64,000 bases of DNA, taken from contig CAXXSI010000005.1 in assembly GCA_963669285.2 (NCBI GenBank), forward strand, positions 62,001-126,000. Direction: 5' to 3'. Positions 1 through 8,782 of the stretch are shown here, one piece after another (the first letter of the stretch is position 1; every line of letters begins with the position of its first letter). The position numbers and the translations under genes are program-made. Origin of the DNA: JAWKWH01 sp963669285 (GTDB taxonomy: Bacteria; Pseudomonadota; Alphaproteobacteria; Rhizobiales; Rhizobiaceae). The notes beneath the pieces were generated by a model. It was not told the origin of the DNA. It did not search any database and worked only from the letters and a program-made list of their open reading frames with translations.

Positions 1-2
1 CC

Positions 3-983
3 ATGGCCCGGTGGGCGGCTTCGCATGGATACAAAGGCATCCAGGTTCCAGCTTCCGACGATCGGCTTTTCGATGTCGAGAGGGCGGCAAACTCGAAAGA
101 TTACTGCGATGAGGCGGTCGGAATCTGCGCAGAGGCCGGCGTCGAGATTACTGAACTGTCGACCCATCTTCTCGGCCATCTCGTGGCGGTGCATCCGGCC
201 TATGATCTGCAGTTCGATGCCTTTGCGCCGGCTGCACTCAAAGGGAAACCGCAAGAACGCCAGAAATGGGCGGTTGAACAGTTGAAACTTGCCGCGAAGG
301 CGTCCGAGAATCTCGGACTTTTGGCGACGGCTTCTTTCACCGGTTCATTGGCCTTTCCCTATATCTACCCTTGGCCGCAGAGACCGGACGGACTGATCGA
401 GGAAGCGTTCGATGAACTTACCAGGCGCTGGCGCCCCATTCTCGACGCCTTCGACGATGCCGGTGTCGATGTGGCATTCGAACTTCACCCGGGCGAGGAC
501 GTGTTCGATGGCGTGACCTTTGAAATGCTGCTTGAACGCCTCGACGGCCACAAGCGCTGCACCATCAACTACGATCCGTCGCATTTCGTTTTGCAGCAGC
601 TCGACTATCTGGCGTTTATCGACATCTATCACGAGCGCATCGCCGCCTTTCACGTCAAGGATGCGGAGTTCAACCCGGACGGACGTCAGGGCGTGTATTC
701 CGGTTACCAGCCGTGGCTGACGCGGGCAGGGCGGTTTCGCTCGTTGGGTGACGGCCAGATCGATTTCGTCTCGATTTTCTCAAAGCTGGCACAATACGGA
801 TATGACCGCTGGGCAGTGCTGGAATGGGAGTGCTGCCTGAAGAATCCCGAAGATGGTGCGGCGGAGGGCGCCCGGTTCATCGCCGATCACATCATCAAGG
901 TGACCGACAAGGCGTTCGACGATTTCGCCGGCGGCGCTACCGACCGAAATCAGCTTCGCGACATGATGGGGATCGGTTCCTAG
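3..983 (+). CDS. Sugar phosphate isomerase/epimerase family TIM-barrel protein, 5' end cut by window edge
   Basis: A xylose-isomerase-like (AP endonuclease 2 fold) TIM barrel, a family that isomerises, epimerises or eliminates on sugars and oxidised sugars using a divalent metal. Likely metal ligands are visible: Glu in ELHPGED (about residue 160), Asp/His in NYDPSH (about 190), His/Asp in HVKDAEF (about 217-220) and Glu in LEWE (about 272). The frame is open to the first base. A close paralogue on the other strand (3381-4436) has about 26 more residues before the position matching the Met at 3, so the real start lies outside the window. It converges with the SDR gene, 11 bases apart, so it belongs to a different transcript from the minus-strand sugar operon. 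The exact reaction cannot be read from sequence. Confidence 0.85.
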   Translation: MARWAASHGYKGIQVPASDDRLFDVERAANSKDYCDEAVGICAEAGVEITELSTHLLGHLVAVHPAYDLQFDAFAPAALKGKPQERQKWAVEQLKLAAKASENLGLLATASFTGSLAFPYIYPWPQRPDGLIEEAFDELTRRWRPILDAFDDAGVDVAFELHPGEDVFDGVTFEMLLERLDGHKRCTINYDPSHFVLQQLDYLAFIDIYHERIAAFHVKDAEFNPDGRQGVYSGYQPWLTRAGRFRSLGDGQIDFVSIFSKLAQYGYDRWAVLEWECCLKNPEDGAAEGARFIADHIIKVTDKAFDDFAGGATDRNQLRDMMGIGS

Positions 984-994
984 AGAAGAGAAAC

Positions 995-1741
995 CTAGTA
1001 GGTCGCCCTACCGCCACTCAGGTCGAACACCGCGCCTGTGGTGAACGAGTTCTCCTCTGAACTCAGCCAGCAAATCATCGCGGCGGCTTCATCCAGCTCC
1101 ATCATGCGGCCGCGCGGAATCTTCGACAGCATGTAGGCGATGTGTTCCTCGGATTGTTCCATGGCGCTCTTGGTCTTGGCGACTGCGGGCGTGACGCAGT
1201 TAACCGCGATGTTCTCGGACGCGAGTTCCTTGCCCAGACCCTTGGTCAGAGCAATCACCGCCGCCTTGGTGGACGAATAGGCACAGGCGTTGGGATTGCC
1301 TTCCTTGCCGGCGACCGACGCGACATTGACGATGCGGCCGTAGCCTTCGGATTGCATATGCGGCACCACGGCACGGCAGACGCGGAACGTTCCGGTCAAT
1401 CCAACGTCCACGATTTCGGCAAACACATCAATGGGGTAGTCGATCAGCGGCGCGTTCGGACCGACCAGCGCAGCGTTGTTTATCAGAATATCGATTTTCC
1501 CGAAGTGTTGAAGGGTGGCCTTCGTTGCTGCATCGACGGACTCTGCGCCCGCAATATCGGTAATGTGCGCCAATACCCCGTCACCGAGCTCCTTTGCGGT
1601 TGCAGCAAGTTGGTCGGCGTCGCGGTCCCAAATGGCGACGCGAGCGCCGGATTCGAGCATGCGCTGTGTAACGGCGAGGCCGATACCCTGGGCGCCGCCG
1701 GTGACGACAGCAACGCGGTTGTTGAGATCATACTTGTTCAT
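995..1741 (-). CDS. SDR family NAD(P)-dependent oxidoreductase
   Basis: Classical short-chain dehydrogenase of 248 residues, the usual family length. Near the N-terminus it has the cofactor motif TGGAQGIG (about residues 15-22), then NNA (about 87), the catalytic Ser in the NVASVAG segment, and Tyr/Lys in YSSTK. It probably oxidises or reduces a hydroxyl on the sugar handled by this locus. It is the last gene of the long minus-strand run and follows the mutarotase-like gene by 57 bases. ATG start at 1741. Substrate and cofactor preference are unknown. Confidence 0.88.
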   Translation of the reverse strand: MNKYDLNNRVAVVTGGAQGIGLAVTQRMLESGARVAIWDRDADQLAATAKELGDGVLAHITDIAGAESVDAATKATLQHFGKIDILINNAALVGPNAPLIDYPIDVFAEIVDVGLTGTFRVCRAVVPHMQSEGYGRIVNVASVAGKEGNPNACAYSSTKAAVIALTKGLGKELASENIAVNCVTPAVAKTKSAMEQSEEHIAYMLSKIPRGRMMELDEAAAMICWLSSEENSFTTGAVFDLSGGRATY

Positions 1742-1798
1742 TTCAGTTTCTTTCGATGGGTATTGATGAGGTCTTGGTGCTGTCTAGGCGGAGTGGGA

Positions 1799-2128
1799 TC
1801 AATCAAGGTGGAAGACTTCTTCCATGGACGCCCACCATTCACCGTCGGCCCTGGTTTCAAGCGCAACCTGCATCGGTCCGCAAATCTCCCACCATTTTTG
1901 TGTCTCGGGATCTTCGGCGATTGCCTGGGAATCTGCCTCGAAATCATCACCGATGTATTCCCAGTAGGCGAACATCACATTTTCCGGTTCGCGCAGGAAA
2001 ATCGAATAGTTGGTAATGTTGCTTTTCGACAGTCGATCGAGGATCGACGGCCAGACGTCGGCGTGCAGCCGTTTGTATTCGGTTATGTCGTCGGCGTTGA
2101 TTCCGATCATCATGCCCATGCGTTTCAT
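1799..2128 (-). CDS. L-rhamnose mutarotase family protein
   Basis: A 109-residue protein of the RhaM/RhaU (DUF718) family, which interconverts anomers of L-rhamnose and some other 6-deoxy sugars. Family features seen are the N-terminal MKRMGMMIGI strand, the Tyr/His segment YKRLHADVWP, the NYSIFL strand, and the C-terminal WWEICGPMQ and WWASMEEVFHLD segments. No rhamnose isomerase, kinase or aldolase is nearby, so the real substrate may be another sugar taken up by this locus. It lies between the first Gfo/Idh gene (65 bases) and the SDR gene (57 bases) on the same strand. Confidence 0.85.
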   Translation of the reverse strand: MKRMGMMIGINADDITEYKRLHADVWPSILDRLSKSNITNYSIFLREPENVMFAYWEYIGDDFEADSQAIAEDPETQKWWEICGPMQVALETRADGEWWASMEEVFHLD

Positions 2129-2193
2129 ATCGACCTCACAGTGAGTTCCAAGGAACGATCCGCTGGTTGCTTTTCCTACGCCGGTGCATCACG

Positions 2194-3369
2194 TCAGAGC
2201 GCGAACTTGACCCAGGCGCCGTTGCGCTGGCTTGAGCGCACGCACGCATCGACGAATGCCACGCCTTTCACGCCGTCCTGGACGGTCGGGAAAATCACGT
2301 CGGCATCGGCGTTGCCTCCGTCGCGAGCCGCATGGATCGACCGTGCCGCTTCCGCATAAATGTTGGCAAATCCCTCCAGATAGCCTTCGGGATGCCCGGG
2401 TGGAATGCGCGAGACGCGTGCCGCATCATCGCCGGAACCCGCTCCGGCGCGCGTGATCAGGCGCTTGGGTTCGCCAAGCGGTGTAAACCAGAGGTAATTC
2501 GGGTCCTCCTGACTCCATTCCAATCCGCCCTGTGAACCATACACGCGCAGTCTGAGAGCGTTCTCGTTTCCCGGAGCGACCTGGCTGCTCCACAGCATAC
2601 CGCGAGCGCCACCTACATATCGCAGCATGACATGGGCGTTGTCGTCCAACTGCCGGCCTTCAACGAAGCAGGTCAGGTCGGCGGACACTTCCTCCACCTC
2701 GAGACCTGACACGAAACACGCCAAATTGTAGGCATGCGTGCCGATGTCTCCGGTCGAGCCTCCAGCGCCGGCTTGGGCCGGATCGACACGCCAGGATGCC
2801 TGTTTCTGACCCGTCGCTTCCAGATCGCCGGACAGCCAATCCTGCGGGTACTCGGCCTGAACGACACGGATCTTTCCCAATTCCCCGTCCTGGATCATTC
2901 GTCGGGCCTGGCGGATCATCGGGTAACCGGTGTAGTTATGGGTCAGGACGAAAACCGCCTTTGTCTTTTCAACCAGTGCTGCGAGTTTTTTCGCATCGCG
3001 AAGATTGGAGGTCAGTGGTTTGTCGCAGATGACGTGAATGCCGCGCTTGAGGAACTCGCGGGCGACGGGATAATGCATGTGATTTGGCGTGACGATCGAC
3101 ACCGCCTCGATTCCGCTTTTCAGCCGTGCTTCGCGTTTCGCCATGTCCAGATAGCTGCCGTAATTGCGGTCTTCAGCAAGACCAAGCTCGGCGCCCGACG
3201 CCCGTGCGCGTTCCGGATCCGACGAAAGCGCTCCGGCAACCAGTTCAAAATGGTCGTCGATGCGTGAGGCGATCCGGTGAACGGCTCCGATAAATGCGCC
3301 TTGCCCGCCACCAACCATGCCAAGACGGATTCTGCCGGCCCGACTGGTGCTGCTTCCTTCAATTGCCAT
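2194..3369 (-). CDS. Gfo/Idh/MocA family oxidoreductase
   Basis: NAD(P)-dependent sugar or polyol dehydrogenase of 391 residues. An N-terminal Rossmann fold is marked by GMVGGGQGAFIG (about 17-28), the cofactor/catalytic CDKPL motif lies near residue 115, and the C-terminal domain carries GDIGTHAYNLACF with the conserved His. Family members oxidise ring hydroxyls, often at C3, or reduce the resulting keto sugars. It sits 11 bases after the TIM-barrel gene at 3381-4436, a pairing typical of oxidative sugar and glycoside catabolism. The substrate cannot be assigned. Confidence 0.88.
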   Translation of the reverse strand: MAIEGSSTSRAGRIRLGMVGGGQGAFIGAVHRIASRIDDHFELVAGALSSDPERARASGAELGLAEDRNYGSYLDMAKREARLKSGIEAVSIVTPNHMHYPVAREFLKRGIHVICDKPLTSNLRDAKKLAALVEKTKAVFVLTHNYTGYPMIRQARRMIQDGELGKIRVVQAEYPQDWLSGDLEATGQKQASWRVDPAQAGAGGSTGDIGTHAYNLACFVSGLEVEEVSADLTCFVEGRQLDDNAHVMLRYVGGARGMLWSSQVAPGNENALRLRVYGSQGGLEWSQEDPNYLWFTPLGEPKRLITRAGAGSGDDAARVSRIPPGHPEGYLEGFANIYAEAARSIHAARDGGNADADVIFPTVQDGVKGVAFVDACVRSSQRNGAWVKFAL

Positions 3370-3380
3370 GGCCAGTCTCC

Positions 3381-4436
3381 CTACGATATGCCGAGCATGC
3401 GCTTGTTGGCCGCCTCGTCGGTCGAACCAGCGGCAAAATCGTCAAACGCCTTTTCGGTCACCTTGATGATGTGTGCGGCGATGAACGGTGCACCTTCGGC
3501 GGCACCCTGTTCGGAATCCTTGATCGCGCATTCCCATTCCAGTACAGCCCATGAATCATAATCGTATTGAGCCAGTTTCGAGAATATGGCCGAGAAATCG
3601 ACCTGGCCGTCGCCGAGCGAGCGGAAACGGCCGGCGCGTTCGATCCATGGAGCGTAACCCGAATAAACGCCTTGGCGACCCGTGGGATTGAACTCAGCAT
3701 CTTTCACATGGAAGGCACATATCCGCTGGTGATAGATATCGATGAAATCGAGGTAATCGAGCTGTTGAAGCAGGAAGTGCGACGGATCGTAGTTGATCTG
3801 GCAGCGCGGATGTCTGTCGAGCCGCTCAAGCAGCATCTCAAACGTGGTGCCGTCGAACAAATCCTCGCCGGGGTGGATCTCGTATCCGACGTCGCAGCCC
3901 GCCTCGTCGAATGCGTCCAGAATGGGACGCCAGCGATTGGCCAATTCGTCAAAGGCGGCCTCAATCAGACCCGCCGGCCGTTGCGGCCAGGGATAAAGAT
4001 AAGGAAAAGCCAGTGAACCTGAAAAAGTGACATGCGAGGCAAATCCCATATTTGCCGAAGCCTTCGCCGCCATCTTCATCTGGTTTACCGCCCATTCCTG
4101 CCGGGCAGACGGATTTCCATGGACCTCCGGCGGGGCAAAGCCGTCGAAAGCTTCATCATATGCCGGGTGAACCGCCACGAGCTGGCCCTGGAGATGTGTT
4201 GAAAGATCGGTAATTTCAACGCCAGCGTCACGGCAGGTGCCAATAACCTCGTCACAGTAAGTCTTGCTGCCTGCCGCCTTTTCCAGATCAAAAAGATTTC
4301 CATCCCAACTCGGCAGCTGAATGCCCTTGTAGCCATGGTCTGCGGCCCATTTCGCGACAGTGTCGAGAGCATTAAACGGCGGCTCATCACCACCGAACTG
4401 CGCCAGAAATATCGCCGGCCCCTTCATTGTTTTCAT
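3381..4436 (-). CDS. Sugar phosphate isomerase/epimerase family TIM-barrel protein (paralogue of the left-edge gene)
   Basis: A 351-residue TIM barrel closely similar along its whole length to the plus-strand gene at 3-983. Both share long identical stretches around YPWPQRP, HPGED, NYDPSHF and HVKDAEFNP. I chose the ATG at 4436 because GGGAGGA lies about seven bases upstream; an open frame continues upstream to 4637, but the extra 67 residues look non-coding and lack homology to the paralogue. The next gene starts 11 bases downstream. The role is probably isomerisation, epimerisation or elimination on the keto sugar made by the adjacent dehydrogenase (inference from pairing). Confidence 0.87.
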   Translation of the reverse strand: MKTMKGPAIFLAQFGGDEPPFNALDTVAKWAADHGYKGIQLPSWDGNLFDLEKAAGSKTYCDEVIGTCRDAGVEITDLSTHLQGQLVAVHPAYDEAFDGFAPPEVHGNPSARQEWAVNQMKMAAKASANMGFASHVTFSGSLAFPYLYPWPQRPAGLIEAAFDELANRWRPILDAFDEAGCDVGYEIHPGEDLFDGTTFEMLLERLDRHPRCQINYDPSHFLLQQLDYLDFIDIYHQRICAFHVKDAEFNPTGRQGVYSGYAPWIERAGRFRSLGDGQVDFSAIFSKLAQYDYDSWAVLEWECAIKDSEQGAAEGAPFIAAHIIKVTEKAFDDFAAGSTDEAANKRMLGIS

Positions 4437-4495
4437 CTTTCCCGTCCTCCCGAAAACAGTCTTGCAATTACTTCCACGGCCCAGGGTCGCTCCGC

Positions 4496-5346
4496 CTAAG
4501 CCTTCGCCCAGGTCTCGCGCAGAAAGTCGTGGCCGAACCGATAAACTTCCTCCCTGGACGGAAAGAAGTCCCGCCAAACCTTTGTGGCCGCCGCCAAATC
4601 GGGTAACGCCCGTCCAAATGATTCTATCGTGCACCACCCGTCATAACCGCCGGACTTCAATGTACGAAGTGTAGCCTCCCAGGGTACGTGGCCTTTGCCG
4701 GGCGTACCCCTGTCGTTCTCCGACACGTGCACATGGCTGATGGAATCCAGATTCGGAGTGATGACCCCGACAGGGTCCTTCTCTTCGATATTGGCATGGA
4801 ATGTGTCGTACAGCAGCCCATAATTATCAGCGCCCACCGCATCCACGACTTTTGCAGCATCTTCGACGGTATTGAGCACATAGCATTCGAACCGGTTGAG
4901 CGGTTCGACGGACAGTTTGATGTTCTTGCTTTGCGCATATTCTGCCGCGCGTTTGTGTACGGCAACCAGATTGGACAGTTCAGCACTGGTTGGCGGGTCA
5001 CCGGAAAAGACGCCCAGCGGCTGATGAAACGGGCCGCACAACACTTCGCCGCCAGCAGCTTCAAGGCAGTCAATTGCCCATTTGATGTGCGCAAGCGCCG
5101 CTTCCTGAATGCCGGGATCGTCGCTCAGGCAATTGGCCTCCTCGCCAGGCATGACACAGACTGCGGTGCTGCGCAGACACCGGCATCGCGAATTGCACTT
5201 CCGATCACGGCGTATTGTTCAGGCGTACCGCCGAAAAGGGGCAACTCAACCCCGTCATAGCCGGTCTTTTTCAGCGTTTCGAAGAGCGGAAAATGCTCTT
5301 CGGTTATTTCCGTTGTCCAAAGTAGGAGATTAAATCCCAACAGCAT
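4496..5346 (-). pseudogene. D-tagatose/D-psicose 3-epimerase-like TIM barrel, frameshifted (probably sequence error)
   Basis: Two minus-strand frames together make one protein. The N-terminal part (from ATG 5346, MLLGFNLLLWTT...) runs to about 5165, and the rest (PGEEANCLSDDP... to the stop at 4496) continues in another frame. Adding one base near 5165-5170, for instance A in the GCAGCA-CC context, gives an uninterrupted 283-residue protein, the normal size of this epimerase family. Conserved features are VEPLNRFECY, the LLYDTFHANIEE metal/substrate segment, HVHVSENDRGTPGKGH and the late TIESF Glu. The family epimerises ketohexoses at C3 or acts on related keto sugars. It sits between the PfkB kinase (27 bases upstream) and the TIM-barrel paralogue. 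Confidence 0.8.
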
Positions 5347-5373
5347 GGGAAATCCTTTCCTGTTGCGGGTTGA

Positions 5374-6322
5374 TCAACCCGTTTTTATCGGCAGCGTTGC
5401 CATTGCCTGTCTGGTGTCCTCGAAGGAAACGATGCCTGCGTCAGAGCCCAGACCACTGGCAACCAGTGCAGCGGCAGCCTGGGCAAATCGCAACGAAGTC
5501 TCAAGGTCCATCTTGTGGTGGAGTGCGGTAATAAATCCGGCGTCAAACGCGTCACCGCAGCCGGTCGTGTCGACGATATCGATATCATAAGCGGGGGATT
5601 GCATGATGGTTCCATCGCGATCGGCATAATAGGCACCGTCCGGGCCGAGCGTGAACACACACGATCTTGCGCCGGCATCCATCAGCATTTTCGCACAGTC
5701 GTCAGCGCTTTGCTTGCCGGAGAGATCGCGGGCCTCCTCGATTGATGGCATGAAATAATCGATATGCGGCAGAAGCGGACGAACGATCTCGATCGTTTTA
5801 TCATCGGTTGCAATCAGATCGAAGGTTACGGTGCGGCCGCGGCGTTTGGCTTCCGCCAACAGGATTTCGCTGGGCTTGCCGTCGAGACGCCTGAGCAGCC
5901 CAGTTCCGCCGAGGTGAACGATCGGTGCATCGAATACCTGATCATATACTTCAGGACGGCACGTCAAAATGGTCGGACGCTCCGCGCACATGCAGTGCCG
6001 GCCGGTCGCCATTGGGCCGGACGTTGAGGATCGTGGCCGAGGTGGGCACGCCGTCGAGTCGCTGCATCTGGGAAATATTGACGCCATGTTTCTCGAGTGT
6101 TGCCAGTACCCAGTCGGCCTTTTCGTCGTTGCCGACGGCACCGACCGCCAAGCTGCGCAGGCCGAGTTTTGCAGTGTCAACGACCGTTCCACCTGCCGTT
6201 CCGGCGACGGTGAGACGAATCTCCTCGATGAAATCCACGCCGCCGCCATCCGGAATTGCGGTGACCGGGCGGCCAAGAACATCGAGAATATAAAGCCCTA
6301 TGACGGAAACATCAGCAGACAT
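5374..6322 (-). pseudogene. PfkB family carbohydrate kinase, frameshifted (probably sequence error)
   Basis: The N-terminal half (ATG 6322, MSADVSVIGLYILDVLGRP) reads to about 5960. The C-terminal half, with the PfkB signature DTTGCGDAFDAGF including the catalytic Asp, continues in another frame to 5374. Removing one G of the pair at 5958-5959 (a C on the coding strand) joins them into a 315-residue kinase. The sandwich segment with GGTVVDTA corresponds to the substrate-binding GG motif. The predicted role is ATP-dependent phosphorylation of the imported sugar or its isomerised product. The start lies 3 bases after the stop of the membrane protein gene, so coupling is likely. Confidence 0.82.
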
Positions 6323-6325
6323 GGC

Positions 6326-6758
6326 CTAATTCCTCTTTGCCATGCGAAACACCAGAAACCACAAGATCGCATCGGCGACGACAAGCACCCAGACGAGCGG
6401 GTGCTGCCAAAACGGCGGGGCAGGGCCGACCAGTGATGAACCGGCCGGCGGCGGTTTTCAGGAATGCCAGACCATAAAGATAGGCAGCCACGATCGCGAC
6501 AATCAGCGCGGTGCAGAAAATCAATGCCACGATCGTCGCCGCAAATACAATGGTTCGGGCAGGGGTTCCCGGCTCGGCCAGCGGCAGCAGATTGTTTGCC
6601 AGTGCGGCCAGGACGACCAGCCCGCAACCGATGGAAAATACCGTCAGGGAGAACGGCTGGAAGATCATGAACAGCGCCAGAATGCCGAGGCCGATCACTG
6701 CGAACTCCAACCGCAGGGCGGCATTGGCGGACATGCCCTCAATATTCTTGTCAGTCAC
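6326..6758 (-). pseudogene. Small integral membrane protein of the sugar ABC operon, frameshifted near its C-terminus
   Basis: The protein is about 143 residues once one base is removed near 6441-6448. The N-terminal 100 residues contain three hydrophobic segments (about 14-34, 37-56, 66-95). After the shift the frame reads a Trp-rich hydrophobic segment containing WVLVVADAILWFLVF and ends at TAG 6326. Its ATG overlaps the stop of the second ATPase gene (ATGA at 6755-6758). A small membrane protein beside paired ATPases and permeases is also seen in the rhizobial glycerol importer operon (GlpU), but I do not see sequence similarity that would name it. Function unknown; it may be an accessory subunit of the transporter. 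Confidence 0.7.
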
Positions 6759-7849
6759 TGTCGCACCGCCTTCCCGGAATCATCAAAAATGTGAACCTGA
6801 CCGGGTTCAGGAACGAGATGTAGCGTTTCGCCCGTGGCAACCCTGTCCTGTCTGGGAACCACCACTCTGATCTCGGTGTCAGCGAGCGTTCGCGCATGTA
6901 CCAGGATCTCAGCACCCATAGGCTCGATGATCTCGGATTTGACTGTTATTGAATTGGCGACAGATTCGGAGCTGACCGTGAAGGCGCGCGGACGAATTCC
7001 CAGTGTTACGGACCCTGGTTGAAGCATCGATGCCGCCCCCATTCCCGCAACCGTCAGATTTTCGCTACCGATGGTTACCTTGGCATCGGAACCCTCCGTG
7101 CCCTGAAAGCCAACATCAAGCAAATTCATCTGCGGCGTACCGATGAAGCTGCCGACAAAGGCATTTTCCGGTTTCGTGAAAACTTCGTGCGGCGTTCCGA
7201 TCTGCTCGATGATGCCGTCACGCATGATGGTGATGCGGTCCGCCATGGTCAGGGCTTCCAGCTGGTCATGGGTGACAATCACGGTCGCTTTTGACAGCCC
7301 CTGCAACACCTCCTTGATTGGCCACGCATCGATTCACGCAGTTCCACATCGAGGCGTGAAAGAGGTTCATCGAACAAAAAACAGGTCGGTTCGCGGATGA
7401 TGGCGCGCGCGACCGCAACCCGCTGTTTCTCGCCTTCTGCGATTTCGTTGGGTTTGCGGTTAAGAACGTCGGTTAGCTGCAATATCTCGCTGACCTCGGC
7501 GACACGCTTGTCCCGTTCGGCCTGTTGCAAACGTTCGGCAAACAGCGGGAAAGCCAGGTTTTCCGCAACCGTAAGCGCCGGGTAGAGCGCGTAGAACTGA
7601 AACACCATTGCGATATTGCGCTGTTCGGGCGTCAGGGTTGTTGACGCGACGATCGGCAAACAATCACATCGCCGCTGCTCGGGCGTTCCAGCCCGGCAAT
7701 CATGCGCAGGCTTGTGGTCTTGCCGCACCCGGAAGGTCCAAGCCAGACATACCACTTCGCCGGCGTCAACGAACAGATCGAAATCGCGCACGGCGGTAAA
7801 ATCACCGAAAATGCTTCGTCACTTTCTTTAGTTCGATGGTTGATTTCAT
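6755..7849 (-). pseudogene. Sugar ABC transporter ATP-binding protein (second ATPase), disrupted by several single-base indels
   Basis: All parts of a CUT1 (MalK/UgpC-like) ATPase are present but spread over three frames. They are the start MKSTIELKKVTKHF at ATG 7849, a Walker A segment GPSGCGKTT near 7720, the Q-loop VFQFYALYP, the signature region IAEGEKQR, Walker B LFDEPLSRLD, the H-loop VTHDQLEA, and a C-terminal TOBE/OB domain ending at 6755. Extra bases near 7807, 7740, 7659 and 7636 and a missing base near 7317 explain every break; correcting them gives 363 residues. The signature is degenerate (IAEGE instead of LSGGQ), which is independent of the indels. ATGA overlaps with the permease gene before it and the membrane gene after it are preserved. 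Confidence 0.85.
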
Positions 7850-8781
7850 CGTTTCACCGTTCCGAAAGTGACACCGCGCAGCAATTGATTCTGCAGGAAG
7901 AAGGTGACCAGGATGACCGGTATCAGGAAAAGCGTCTCAATGGCGGCCAGCAGGCCCCAGCGCACGCCGATGTCACCGCCGATGGTCTGCGACATGGCAA
8001 CCGGTACGGTGCGCGTTTCCACGCCGGTCAGCAGCAGTGCAAACAGGAACTCGTTCCAGGTAAGGATCAGACCGAAGACCGCGGTTGCGGCCAAACCGGC
8101 GACCACCTGGGGCATACATATGCGCAGAAAAACCCGGCGGTCGGACGATCCGTCAATGCGCGCAGCGTCTTCCACATCGGGTGATAATTCATCGAAGAAA
8201 CTTTTCATCATCCAGATGGTGAAAGGCAGGTTGAATGCGGTGTAGAGCAGGATGATGCCCGTATAGGTGCCGGCCAATCCTGTCACCCGGAACATCAGCA
8301 TAACCGGGATGATCACAACGATGGCGGGCAGCATGCGCGTGGTCAAAATGATGAAAAGATAGGTATCGTTGCCCTTAAGCGGGTAACGGGAAAACCCGAA
8401 GGCGGCCAGTGTTCCGATGAAAAGTGCGATCAGGACCGAAGAACCGGCAATGAATACCGAATTGAAGAAGAACAGGTCGAAGCCGGTATCCTGCGCTGCT
8501 GCACCTGCAGAAAAGGATCTTGAGAACACACTTACAAAGTTGTCGAATGTCGGTTCGAACGTGTAGGTTTCGGGGATCAACCCGAAAATCGAGGTGGGAA
8601 ACAGTTTCGCCGGAACGGCCAGCGCCTCGTTGTGTTCCTTGAACGCAGTTATGACGATGACGAGAACCGGAAAGAAGTAGGCAAAACTGACCAGGCCGGC
8701 AACCGCCGTGCGGCCCCAACCGGCCCGATCGACCTCTCGGGCTGCACGCAATCCGCCATCTGAAAACAGTCGATTGAACAT
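7846..8781 (-). CDS. Sugar ABC transporter permease (MalG-like, CUT1 family)
   Basis: Inner-membrane permease of 311 residues with about six transmembrane segments. The cytoplasmic coupling EAA loop is visible as DAARIDGSSDRRVFLRICMPQV (truncated here to key residues: conserved D-A-A, D-G and the late P), which docks onto the ATPases. MalG-type features include the N-terminal segment FAYFFPVLVIVITAF and a large periplasmic loop before the second segment. The stop overlaps the ATG of the second ATPase (ATGA), and the gene follows the first permease by one base. The substrate is probably a mono- or oligosaccharide. Confidence 0.9.
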   Translation of the reverse strand: MFNRLFSDGGLRAAREVDRAGWGRTAVAGLVSFAYFFPVLVIVITAFKEHNEALAVPAKLFPTSIFGLIPETYTFEPTFDNFVSVFSRSFSAGAAAQDTGFDLFFFNSVFIAGSSVLIALFIGTLAAFGFSRYPLKGNDTYLFIILTTRMLPAIVVIIPVMLMFRVTGLAGTYTGIILLYTAFNLPFTIWMMKSFFDELSPDVEDAARIDGSSDRRVFLRICMPQVVAGLAATAVFGLILTWNEFLFALLLTGVETRTVPVAMSQTIGGDIGVRWGLLAAIETLFLIPVILVTFFLQNQLLRGVTFGTVKR

Positions 8782-8782
8782 A

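Noticed and set aside
1142..2359. 405-codon plus-strand open frame
   Set aside because: Antisense to the SDR and mutarotase-like genes, which have clear family motifs; a shadow frame in GC-rich DNA.
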